The notes: generated by a model from the sequence alone, not told the origin. Shown: positions 1 through 5,809, counted from the stretch's first letter. The stretch is DNA of 9,365 nucleotides from an uncultured Pseudoxanthomonas sp. (GCA_946886405.1 CAMPIO010000117.1:1-9365), one strand, 5' to 3'. Translations and numbers: made by a program.

Positions 1-1385
1 CCGCAGAACGGCTTCATCGCCATCGGGTCGCGGCGCATCACGCCGACCGCGCCGGCGGCGGCGGCGGTGGTTTCCGACCCCATCGCCGCGCCGACCAGCA
101 CGCCGTGCGTCCAGTCGCGCGCTTCGAACACCAGCGGCACCAGCGAGGCGCGGCGGCCGCCGAAGACGATGGCGCTGATCGGCACGCCCTGCGGATCCTC
201 CGCCTTGGCCGAATAGCTCGGGCACTGGCGCGCGGACACGGTGAAGCGCGAGTTGGGATGCGCGGCCGGACCATTCGCCGGATCGTACTTGCGCCCCTGC
301 CAGTCCAATGCCGGCGTGCGCGAATCCAGTCCTTCCCACCACGGCTCCTGCTCGTCGGTGACGGCGACGTTGGTGAAGATGGTGTGGTGGCTGATGGTGG
401 CCAGCGCATTGGGGTTGGAACTGTCCGACGTGCCCGGCGCCACGCCGAAGAAGCCGGCTTCCGGATTGATCGCGTACAGGCGGCCGTCGGCGCCGGGGCG
501 CATCCAGCAGATGTCGTCGCCGACGGTCCACACCTTCCAGCCGGCCTGGCGGTAACCCTCCGGCGGGATCAGCATGGCCAGGTTGGTCTTGCCGCACGCC
601 GACGGAAACGCGGCGGCGATGTAGTGCGTCTCGCCCTGCGGGTTCTCGATGCCGACGATCAGCATGTGCTCGGCCAGCCAGCCCTCATGGCGCGCCTGGT
701 GCGAGGCGATGCGCAGCGCGTGGCACTTCTTGCCCAGCAGTGCGTTGCCGCCGTAACCGGAGCCGAAGCTCCTGATGGTCAGCTCGTCGGGGAAATGCAT
801 GATGAAGCGGCGGTCCGGGTCCAGCTCGCCGGTGGAATGCAGGCCCTTCACGAACGTCCCTTCGCGCTCGATGCGCGCCAGGGCCGCGGCGCCCATGCGG
901 GTCATGATGCGCATGTTCGCCACCACGTACGGCGAATCGGTGATCTCCACGCCGCAGCGCGACAGCGGCGAATCGATCGGGCCCATGCAGTAGGGAATCA
1001 CGTACAGCGTGCGGCCGCGCATGCAGCCGGCGAACAGCGCATCCATCTTCGCGTGCGCCTCGACCGGAGCCATCCAGTGGTTGTTGGGGCCAGCGTCTTC
1101 CTGCTGCGGCGTGCAGACGAAGGTCAGGTGCTCCACGCGCGCCACATCGCTCGGGCTGGAGCGATGCAGCCAGCTGTGCGGGTGGGTTTCGGGATTGAGC
1201 GGAAGCAGGGTGCCGTCGGCCAGCATCTGCTTGGTCAGCAACGTGTTCTCGGCATCGCTGCCATCGCACCAGTGGATGTGGTCGGGCTGGGTGAGCGCGG
1301 CGACCTCGGCAACCCAGGCATTCAACGCGGCAAGCGAACTGCCTGGAAAATCGTTGCGTTTGAAAACATCGACCGCTGCGTTCAT
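1..1385 (-). CDS. pckG: Phosphoenolpyruvate carboxykinase [GTP], 3' end cut off by the window
   Basis: Catalyses GTP-dependent decarboxylation and phosphorylation of oxaloacetate to phosphoenolpyruvate, the first committed gluconeogenic step, in the cytosol. The visible 461 residues carry the hallmarks of the GTP family. These are the substrate-binding stretch [12 protein letters not shown], the conserved [15 protein letters not shown] block, the P-loop [12 protein letters not shown] with the reactive cysteine at residue 264, and FGGRR at 408-412 in the guanine-nucleotide region. The family is usually about 590-620 residues, so roughly the last 150 lie outside the window. The start at 1385 is supported by GAGGG (1392-1396) six bases upstream and by the protein beginning [11 protein letters not shown]. 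It is transcribed away from the 21-bp repeat array that fills its upstream region. ATP-type PEPCK is excluded by these motifs. I see no internal stop or frameshift. Confidence 0.97.
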   Translation of the reverse strand, partial: MNAAVDVFKRNDFPGSSLAALNAWVAEVAALTQPDHIHWCDGSDAENTLLTKQMLADGTLLPLNPETHPHSWLHRSSPSDVARVEHLTFVCTPQQEDAGPNNHWMAPVEAHAKMDALFAGCMRGRTLYVIPYCMGPIDSPLSRCGVEITDSPYVVANMRIMTRMGAAALARIEREGTFVKGLHSTGELDPDRRFIMHFPDELTIRSFGSGYGGNALLGKKCHALRIASHQARHEGWLAEHMLIVGIENPQGETHYIAAAFPSACGKTNLAMLIPPEGYRQAGWKVWTVGDDICWMRPGADGRLYAINPEAGFFGVAPGTSDSSNPNALATISHHTIFTNVAVTDEQEPWWEGLDSRTPALDWQGRKYDPANGPAAHPNSRFTVSARQCPSYSAKAEDPQGVPISAIVFGGRRASLVPLVFEARDWTHGVLVGAAMGSETTAAAAGAVGVMRRDPMAMKPFC

Positions 1386-1412
1386 GCCACGCCCTCGAAA
1401 AGTGAGACCAAA

Positions 1413-1421
1413 ATGATACCA
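1413..1421 (-). promoter_or_regulatory. Extended -10 promoter candidate for pckG
   Basis: On the minus strand the bases read TGGTATCAT. This is a TGn extension followed by TATCAT, which matches five of six bases of the sigma-70 -10 box TATAAT. It predicts a transcription start near 1406 and a 5' leader of about 20 bases containing the GAGGG ribosome binding site at 1392-1396. No convincing -35 box lies 16-18 bases upstream, which fits an extended -10 promoter or one that needs an activator. This is a sequence match only. Confidence 0.5.
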
Positions 1422-1464
1422 ATGTCCTGTCTTTCAGACGAGGAGAACGTCGACGGGCGGTCAT

Positions 1465-1860
1465 GCCGGGTAGCAGTTCCGTCTCACCGATGCCAGAGAA
1501 GTCCCTTCGTAAGAGGCTTTTCACCCAGTGAATGGAGCTTTTCAGGCGGGGGATGGGCCTCGGAACGCCATCGATCGGGCTCGGAGACCCGACGACGGAG
1601 CTCTCCCTTCCCGTCGATGGCTTTCGGAATGCCATCGATGGCTCTCCCGGAGCCATCGATCGCAATGGGAGCCTCATCGATCGGGCTCGGCACGTGATCG
1701 ATGGGGCACGGAGCCCGATCAACGGGGCTTAGAGGGCCATCCCGATGGAGCTCAACGCCCCGTCGACGAGGCTCAACGGGCGATCGATGGAGCAGAGAGG
1801 GCCATCGATGGCATTCCGGGCCCCATCGATGACATTCCGGGCTCGATCTCCGCCACAGCG
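1465..1860. repeat. Degenerate 21-bp tandem array built on the palindrome ATCGAT
   Basis: This intergenic stretch, between the pckG promoter and the stop codon of the upstream XRE gene, contains no convincing gene. It is a tandem array with a 21-bp period. Exact ATCGAT cores begin at 1570, 1634, 1655, 1676, 1697, 1783, 1804 and 1825. Degenerate cores keep the phase at 1486 (ACCGAT), 1528 (GTGAAT), 1549 (GGGGAT), 1591 (GACGAC), 1613 (GTCGAT), 1718 (ATCAAC), 1739 (ATCCCGAT), 1762 (GTCGAC) and 1846 (ATCTCC). Only two small phase slips occur, +1 before 1613 and +2 before 1762. The 15-bp spacers are themselves often dyad-symmetric, for example GGCTCTCCCGGAGCC at 1640-1654, and have a loose consensus of GGGGCTC followed by GGAGCCC. 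The array therefore looks alike on both strands. Because 21 bases equal seven codons, both strands carry spurious open frames with AIDG-type heptads. Those frames lack ribosome binding sites and I do not call them genes. I cannot name a known repeat family for it. Confidence 0.88.
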
Positions 1861-1861
1861 A

Positions 1862-2605
1862 TTACGCGTCGCGCGAACGCCGGTAGGGATTGAACAGCTG
1901 CAGTAGCCAGGGTTTCTGCGCCAGTACCAGGCTGACGCCGACGCGGTCCTCCGCCGGGAGCGTCGCGTCGCGGGCCAGCAGCGCATCGAACTCGCGCGCG
2001 ACTTCCTCCAGCCGCTGGCGGACCTGCTTCACCCCGTCGATGCTCAGGCTGCCGCTGAGCAGCAGCAGCGCGTCCTGTTCGCCGTCGAACGGATCGGCGA
2101 AGTAGTCGGTCAGCAGGGTCAGGCGGAAGTAGCGCTCCATCGGTCCGTCGGCGCGCCAGCGGAAGTTCCGCGCGGTCAGCGCGCGACCGCGATTGCCGGG
2201 CATCAACTCGATGATGCCCAGCCGGTCCAGCTTGACCAGAAGTCCGGTCCACTGCGCCGGGGTGAAGCCGAAGTGGCCCATGACGTCGTCCTGGCGCCAG
2301 CGGTTGAGGGTGAGGAACAGCGCCATGAGCAGCGGCGGGTCGTCCACAAGCGCCTGCTCCTGCGCTTCGCTCAACTGCGCCATCGCCTTGCGCCCGCGCG
2401 AGGCTTCGGCGCTGAGTTCCGCCAGGCCGACATCGAGCACGTCGCAGATCTGCTCGAGCCGCTGCAGGCTCATCGCACGGCGGGAAAACATGCGCTTGAC
2501 CGCCGCCTCGCTCATGCGGATGCGCGCGGCGAGTTCGCGGTAGGTCAGGTTCTGCGCGCGCAGGCAGCGCTTCAGGGCATCGATCAGGTCGACCGAGACG
2601 GCCAT
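1862..2605 (-). CDS. XRE-family helix-turn-helix transcriptional regulator
   Basis: A 247-residue DNA-binding protein. Residues about 7-65 form a Cro/C1-type helix-turn-helix domain (LTYRELAARIRMSEAAVKRM at 20-39, then SLQRLEQICDVLDVGLAEL). The rest is a larger C-terminal region with a second winged-helix-like stretch (FTPAQWTGLLVKLDRLGIIE followed by a basic NRGRALTARNFRW) and an alpha-helical tail. Proteins of this layout are predicted cytoplasmic regulators; no ligand or target can be named from the sequence. The start at 2605 is chosen because the HTH begins at once and AGGAA lies about 10 bases upstream. Upstream extension in the same frame gives low-complexity sequence. The gene is divergent from the exported-protein cluster with a 109-bp gap, so it may control that cluster. 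Its stop codon lies directly against the 21-bp array. Confidence 0.88.
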   Translation of the reverse strand: MAVSVDLIDALKRCLRAQNLTYRELAARIRMSEAAVKRMFSRRAMSLQRLEQICDVLDVGLAELSAEASRGRKAMAQLSEAQEQALVDDPPLLMALFLTLNRWRQDDVMGHFGFTPAQWTGLLVKLDRLGIIELMPGNRGRALTARNFRWRADGPMERYFRLTLLTDYFADPFDGEQDALLLLSGSLSIDGVKQVRQRLEEVAREFDALLARDATLPAEDRVGVSLVLAQKPWLLQLFNPYRRSRDA

Positions 2606-2623
2606 CGGTAGCGGATTCCTATA

Positions 2624-2663
2624 CCGGTTGTTGCGCCGGAGCTTACCTCGTCGATGCCGGTTG
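2624..2663. promoter_or_regulatory. Possible operator region: CCGGTTG direct repeats
   Basis: In the 109-bp gap between the XRE regulator and the divergent exported-protein genes, CCGGTTG occurs twice in the same orientation, at 2624-2630 and 2657-2663. They are 33 bp apart, about three helical turns. This is where an autoregulator would bind. The motif is short and GC-rich, so chance is a real alternative. I found no clear -35/-10 pair for either gene here. Confidence 0.25.
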
Positions 2664-2714
2664 AACACCGTCGCCGGCCGCGCCCAAGGTGCGCCGACAC
2701 CGGAGGACCCCGCC

Positions 2715-3161
2715 ATGACCCGCCTGATCGCCCGCTCGCTGACCCTTGCCCTGGCCACGACGCTGTCCGGCGGCGTCGCCCTTCCCACGCAGGCCGCGCC
2801 GCAGTCCGACGGCGCCAGCCGCCTGTCGCAGGCCAGCCTGGAAGCCTCCATCGAAGTGCCTGTCGCAGTGATCCACGCGCTGGGCCATGGCGCGTCCGCG
2901 GTGGTCACCGGCGTGGCGGTGGTGGCCGGCAGCGTGGCGGTGACGGTGTCCGTCGCGGCGGCGGGCGTGGTGGGCGCGGCCTCGTTCGTGGTCTACCTGA
3001 GTGCGGAGGCGATCAAGCGGCTCGGCATCGCGATCGGCACCGCGATCAGCGTCGCGGCGGTGTCGACGGGCTGGATCCTCAGTGCGGCCGGCGAGGCGCT
3101 GTGCTTCATCGCCAACGACGCCGCCCGTCCGCACATCCACAGCCATCGTTACGGCGGCTGA
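2715..3161 (+). CDS. Small exported Ala/Val-rich protein of unknown function
   Basis: A 148-residue protein with an N-terminal Sec signal (basic MTRLIARS, hydrophobic LTLALATTL, likely cleavage near residue 27 in PTQAAP). Two hydrophobic stretches follow, rich in Ala, Val and Gly: about residues 62-95 (VVTGVAVVAGSVAVTVSVAA and onward) and about 102-125. The end is a short histidine-containing tail (HIHSHRYGG). It is probably an inner-membrane or periplasmic protein. GGAGGA at 2702-2707, seven bases before the ATG, fixes the start. Its stop is four bases before the start of the DUF2145 gene, so the two are almost certainly co-translated and may work together. I recognise no named domain. The strong valine and alanine bias could mislead similarity searches. 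Confidence 0.82.
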   Translation: MTRLIARSLTLALATTLSGGVALPTQAAPQSDGASRLSQASLEASIEVPVAVIHALGHGASAVVTGVAVVAGSVAVTVSVAAAGVVGAASFVVYLSAEAIKRLGIAIGTAISVAAVSTGWILSAAGEALCFIANDAARPHIHSHRYGG

Positions 3162-3165
3162 TCGC

Positions 3166-3984
3166 ATGACGCGCGCGCTCGCGGTGCTGTGCTTCGTCTT
3201 CGTTCTCGCGTTGCCAGGGACGGCACGCGGGGGCGATGCCTGCCAACAGAGGGAGATGCCTCCACACAAGGTGGCCGAGGCCGCGCGCACCGCACTGCTG
3301 GCGGCACAGCAACTGGATGACGTGGACGCGCCGGTCGCCTTGATCGCACGCGTGGGCACCGACCTGTCCAAGCAGGGCCTGGTCTACAGCCACGCCGGCT
3401 TCGCCGTGCGCGACCACGCGCACGGACGCTGGACGGTGGTGCACCTGCTCAACGAATGCGGCAGCGATCGCTCCGGCCTGTACGCGCAGGGACTGGTGAA
3501 CTTCTTCGCCGACGACCTGGTGAACCAGGACCTGCGCATCGTGTGGTTCCCGCCGGACGTGGCCGACCGCCTGGCCGCGCGGCTGCGGCAGATGCCGCGG
3601 CACAGCCTGCACCACCCCCGCTACAACCTGATCGCGCGTCCCGGCAGCGAGGACTACCAGAACTCCACCGCGTGGATCGTGGAAGTGATGGCCGCCGCGC
3701 TGGCCGACCGCGGCATCTACGACCGTCGCAGCGCGTACGCCTTCGCGCGCGGCGACGGCTTCGTGCCGGATACGGTGCATATCGCGTACTCGAAGCGCGT
3801 GCTCGGCGGGCTGTTCTCGGCGAACACGGATTTCACCGACCACTCCATCGCTACCCGGCTCTCCAGCGACTATCCCGTCGTCACCGTGCGCGCGATCTTC
3901 CGCTGGCTGGAGCGCAGCGGGTACGTGCGCGAGCAGCGGGAGTGGCGGGACGGTGTGCGGCAGCGGGCGATGGGTCCGGCATGA
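3166..3984 (+). CDS. DUF2145 family exported protein
   Basis: A 272-residue protein with a Sec signal (MTRALAVLCFVFVLALPGTA, cleavage about residue 20-23) and a mature domain of the DUF2145 family, whose function is unknown. Family-like blocks are GTDLSKQGLVYSHAGFAVRD (64-83), HLLNECGSDRSGLYAQGLVNFF (93-114) and YQNSTAWIVEVMA (164-176). It is therefore probably periplasmic or membrane-associated. His76 in YSHAGF and the later Y-Q-N-S-x(5)-E segment recall the His-then-Cys order of permuted NlpC/P60-like hydrolases of the YiiX type. Here Asn166 stands where those enzymes have cysteine, so catalysis is doubtful. The start at 3166 is four bases after the previous stop and has only a weak ribosome site, which suggests translational coupling. 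The stop is seven bases before the lipoprotein start at 3992. Confidence 0.88.
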   Translation: MTRALAVLCFVFVLALPGTARGGDACQQREMPPHKVAEAARTALLAAQQLDDVDAPVALIARVGTDLSKQGLVYSHAGFAVRDHAHGRWTVVHLLNECGSDRSGLYAQGLVNFFADDLVNQDLRIVWFPPDVADRLAARLRQMPRHSLHHPRYNLIARPGSEDYQNSTAWIVEVMAAALADRGIYDRRSAYAFARGDGFVPDTVHIAYSKRVLGGLFSANTDFTDHSIATRLSSDYPVVTVRAIFRWLERSGYVREQREWRDGVRQRAMGPA

Positions 3985-3991
3985 AACTCCG

Positions 3992-4414
3992 GTGAGCCGT
4001 CGCCTGAAGGGCGTCCTGCCGTTGGCGACGCTGTGCCTGGTGGCATGCGACGCGCACTATCGCGACGTTTCGGATCAGGACGCGCATCGCGAGCGGATCG
4101 GCATGGATTGCGAACTGACGACGTTCACGCGCGCCCACGGCGTCACCCTGCCCGGGTCTCCATATCGGAAGACCGACTACATAACGATCTGGAATCCCGG
4201 CTTCACTGGTCCGGAGATGACATTCCTCGTCGTACTGGAGCCAGGCACGCGCATGCGGATCCGCGCTGCGCGCAGCTGCGTGAACTGCCTGGGACGCCGG
4301 GTCGACTACCACGTGGACGTGAGTCCGACGCCTCCGGAGTTCGCCGGCAAGCCCGCTTATCTGGCGACCGAGTGGCTTGCGCCTGGCCAACTGCGCTGCC
4401 CGCGCAAAGCGTAG
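3992..4414 (+). CDS. Predicted lipoprotein of unknown function (paralogue 1, CxxC)
   Basis: Read from GTG at 3992, this is a 140-residue protein with a lipoprotein signal: basic SRRLK, hydrophobic GVLPLATLCLVA, and the lipobox LVAC with Cys19 as the lipidated residue. The mature part has YRDVS just after the cysteine, NPGFTGPEM (68-76) and CVNC (96-99). The same features occur at the same positions in the protein at 4569-5009, so the two are diverged paralogues; no function is known to me. The start has no good ribosome binding site. An ATG at 3981, overlapping the previous stop, opens only a four-codon frame whose TGA overlaps this GTG. Translation may therefore reinitiate, or one base may be missing so that the true start is the ATG. 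It is the last gene of the run 2715-4414. Confidence 0.75.
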   Translation: MSRRLKGVLPLATLCLVACDAHYRDVSDQDAHRERIGMDCELTTFTRAHGVTLPGSPYRKTDYITIWNPGFTGPEMTFLVVLEPGTRMRIRAARSCVNCLGRRVDYHVDVSPTPPEFAGKPAYLATEWLAPGQLRCPRKA

Positions 4415-4448
4415 GCATCACGCCGCAGAGCGACGCCACCGCTACACC

Positions 4449-4513
4449 GTAGGGCGGGCCTTGGCCCGCCATGGACGCGATGCTCGTGCGTGGTGGCACA
4501 AGGCCCACCCTAC
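4449..4513. repeat. REP doublet (REPIN-like) with GTAG heads
   Basis: Two palindromic units face each other. The left one begins GTAG at 4449 and forms an exact 8-bp stem, GGCGGGCC (4453-4460) with GGCCCGCC (4463-4470), around a TT loop. The right one, read on the minus strand, begins GTAGGGTGGGCCTTG at 4513 and has an imperfect stem ending at 4492. The outer 15 bases of each side (4449-4463 and 4499-4513) are inverted copies with one difference. This is the form of a REP doublet of the GTAG-headed class known in Stenotrophomonas and relatives, which is mobilised by RAYT (REP-associated tyrosine) transposases. No such transposase is in this window. The folded RNA could also shield or terminate the upstream transcript. 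Confidence 0.82.
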
Positions 4514-4536
4514 GGGTTCCTGAGGGGTTCACGCTA

Positions 4537-4551
4537 CGCAGCGGCGCTGCG
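4537..4551 (+). promoter_or_regulatory. Short hairpin just before the ribosome binding site of lipoprotein 2
   Basis: CGCAGC (4537-4542) and GCTGCG (4546-4551) pair exactly around a GGC loop. The stem ends four bases before AAAGGA (4555-4560), the ribosome binding site of the gene at 4569. A hairpin here could affect leader stability or ribosome access. In 66% GC DNA a 6-bp stem can arise by chance. Confidence 0.3.
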
Positions 4552-4568
4552 AACAAAGGACACCAACG

Positions 4569-5009
4569 ATGAAGATTCGACTCGCGGCCCTTCTGGCAGT
4601 GTTCCTTCTGACCGGCTGCTATCTGGTCAGCTATGAAGACGTCAGCAGCGATCCGAAGTACGCGAGCTATGTGGGCGCCGAGTACAGGACAACGGGCGAC
4701 ATGACGGTCTATCGCGTGAGCATGGATCAGAACTACGGGCTGTCTCCGAGCGTCTACGAGATCGTCCAGCCACCCGGCTTCGATGGGCCGGAGGTCATCT
4801 CGCGGACACGCTTCCCCGAAGGGTCGACGATGAAGGTCCTGACGATCCAGCGATGCACGGATTGCTTCCTGGATACCGAACCGAGAGTACACGCGACGGT
4901 CCGTGTCACCTCGACGACGCAGTTCGATGATCTGGAAGTACACGCGGATCTGGGCCTGCTGTCTTCGCACATGCAAGCCATGCGACAGCCCGATCCGGGC
5001 AGCCGATAG
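4569..5009 (+). CDS. Predicted lipoprotein of unknown function (paralogue 2, CxxC)
   Basis: A 146-residue lipoprotein: MKIRLAALLAVFLLTGC gives a classical signal with lipobox LTGC and Cys17 as the lipid attachment site. The mature part has YEDVS, PPGFDGPEV (68-76) and CTDC (96-99), in the same order and at the same residue numbers as the neighbour at 3992-4414. Much of the rest has diverged. The two spaced cysteines could form a disulfide in the periplasm or bind a metal; nothing here decides which. AAAGGA at 4555-4560, eight bases upstream, supports the start. The 154-bp gap from the first paralogue, filled partly by a REP doublet, suggests its own promoter, though I cannot point to one. A single REP follows its stop. 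Confidence 0.85.
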   Translation: MKIRLAALLAVFLLTGCYLVSYEDVSSDPKYASYVGAEYRTTGDMTVYRVSMDQNYGLSPSVYEIVQPPGFDGPEVISRTRFPEGSTMKVLTIQRCTDCFLDTEPRVHATVRVTSTTQFDDLEVHADLGLLSSHMQAMRQPDPGSR

Positions 5010-5042
5010 TCGTCACGGGAATCGCCAACGCTCTGGCCACCG

Positions 5043-5064
5043 CGTGGGCCAAGGCCCACCCTAC
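5043..5064 (-). repeat. Single REP element with GTAG head
   Basis: Read on the minus strand it begins GTAGGGTGGGCCTTGG, with a 7-bp stem GTGGGCC / GGCCCAC around TT. It is nearly identical to the right unit of the doublet at 4492-4513 and points the same way. It lies between the convergent ends of lipoprotein 2 (stop at 5009) and the TetR gene (stop at 5071), where it may act as a shared transcript end. It has no T-run on either side typical of an intrinsic terminator. Confidence 0.78.
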
Positions 5065-5070
5065 AAAACT

Positions 5071-5670
5071 TCAGGTCGGGATCAACGTCGAGATGACGTG
5101 TTCGAGATAGGTCTCGAATTCCTCCGACGTCATTCGCGGCTGCTGCAGCTGCAGCGACAGCTGCAGGAAACCCACATAGGCCGCATAGGTCAGGCGCGCG
5201 CGATGCGTGGCGTCGGTGCGCTGCAAGCCGGCCTGGCGGAACATCGCCACCAGATACTCCTGGCGACGCTGGGAAATGCGATCGATGACGGGCTGCACGG
5301 CGGGGTGGTCCAGCGCCTTGAGCAACTCGCTGTAGATGATGTGCGGCTTCACTTCGTGGCCGACCAGCTGGAACAGCGTGCGCAGGCGTTCGCGCGGATC
5401 GGCGACCTTTTCCAGGCTGCCGAAGATGTTCTCCTGCTCACCGGCCTCCCAGCGCTCCAGCGCCGCCTGCAGCAGCGCATCGCGCGAGGGGAAGTGCCAG
5501 TAGAAGCTGCCCTTCGTGACCCCCAGCCGGCGAGCAAGCGGTTCCACCGCAACCGCTGACACGCCCTGCTCGGCGATCAGGTCGAGCGCGGCCTGGGCCC
5601 AGTCGTCCGCGCTCAGGCGGGCGTTGCGGGTCGGGGCGCTGGGGGGTGTTTCCGGACGGGGTGTGCTCAT
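5071..5670 (-). CDS. TetR family transcriptional regulator
   Basis: A 199-residue repressor-type protein. The N-terminal TetR DNA-binding domain spans about residues 20-65, with the helix-turn-helix VEPLARRLGVTKGSFYWHF at 42-60. The C-terminal ligand-binding domain is helical (FQLVGHEVKPHIIYSELLKA and onward), with a Gln/Leu-rich LQLSLQLQQP near the end. It is divergent from the alpha/beta hydrolase-fadE operon, so it most likely represses that operon and itself. The inducer is unknown, although an acyl-CoA or a lipid-derived molecule would fit. The start is uncertain: ATG codons at 5670 (MSTP) and 5679 (MRHMSTP) both lack a ribosome binding site, and I chose the shorter. A partial operator-like motif at 5684-5701 lies just upstream. 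Confidence 0.92.
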   Translation of the reverse strand: MSTPRPETPPSAPTRNARLSADDWAQAALDLIAEQGVSAVAVEPLARRLGVTKGSFYWHFPSRDALLQAALERWEAGEQENIFGSLEKVADPRERLRTLFQLVGHEVKPHIIYSELLKALDHPAVQPVIDRISQRRQEYLVAMFRQAGLQRTDATHRARLTYAAYVGFLQLSLQLQQPRMTSEEFETYLEHVISTLIPT

Positions 5671-5683
5671 GTGCCGCATTTAA

Positions 5684-5701
5684 CCATACGCCGGGGTGTG
5701 T
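5684..5701. promoter_or_regulatory. Imperfect second TetR operator candidate
   Basis: CCATAC (5684-5689), six bases, then GTGTGT (5696-5701): the left arm matches the perfect palindrome at 5803-5820 and the right arm matches four of six bases. The longer half-site AACCATACG here resembles the reverse complement of the right arm of that site (ACCATACG). It sits immediately upstream of the tetR start, the expected place for autorepression. This is pattern evidence only. Confidence 0.35.
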
Positions 5702-5741
5702 AGCGGTACGTTTGTTGCGACGCACAATAAATAAAGGCAAA

Positions 5742-5783
5742 TCAATCGGTTGCATGTGAAACACGCACGCCCGAACCGATTGA
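5742..5783. promoter_or_regulatory. Perfect 10-bp inverted repeat in the divergent promoter region
   Basis: TCAATCGGTT (5742-5751) and AACCGATTGA (5774-5783) are exact reverse complements, separated by 22 bases, so their centres are 32 bp apart, about three helical turns. The right arm overlaps the -35 box of the hydrolase promoter. It may be a binding site for a second regulator or a looping dimer. It is unlike the CCATAC palindrome I assign to TetR. Confidence 0.5.
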
Positions 5784-5809
5784 CTGCTCTAAATGCGACA
5801 ACCCATACT
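5780..5809 (+). promoter_or_regulatory. Sigma-70 promoter for the hydrolase-fadE operon
   Basis: TTGACT (5780-5785) matches five of six bases of the -35 box. After an 18-base spacer, CATACT (5804-5809) matches four of six of the -10 box. The predicted transcription start is near 5816-5817, which coincides with an in-frame ATG at 5817. The -10 box lies inside the palindrome at 5803-5820, so repressor binding there would block RNA polymerase. Confidence 0.55.

Noticed and set aside
105..1697. 530-codon open frame on the plus strand opposite pckG
   Set aside because: Its sequence is Arg/Ala/Gly/His-rich antisense translation of the clear pckG frame, with no recognisable domain, and it runs on into the repeat array.
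1465..1860. CRISPR array
   Set aside because: The period is only 21 bp, the repeats are degenerate, no unique 30-40 bp spacers separate identical repeats, and there are no cas genes.
1862..2908. Longer XRE regulator starting at 2908
   Set aside because: The extra ~100 residues are low-complexity sequence antisense to the signal-peptide protein. The HTH domain starts right after Met at 2605, which has a ribosome site.
3953..3991. Upstream GTG start for lipoprotein 1
   Set aside because: It would bury the signal sequence behind 13 extra residues and overlap the DUF2145 gene. Starting at 3992 puts the lipobox cysteine at the usual position 19.
5101..5118. Perfect hairpin TTCGAGA-TAGG-TCTCGAA near the 3' end of tetR
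   Set aside because: It lies inside well-supported coding sequence, about 30 bases before the stop, and has no T-run, so I do not call it a terminator.
5137..5166. CTGCAG-rich short repeats in tetR
   Set aside because: They encode the LQLSLQLQQ segment of the protein. Codon repetition of Leu and Gln explains them.
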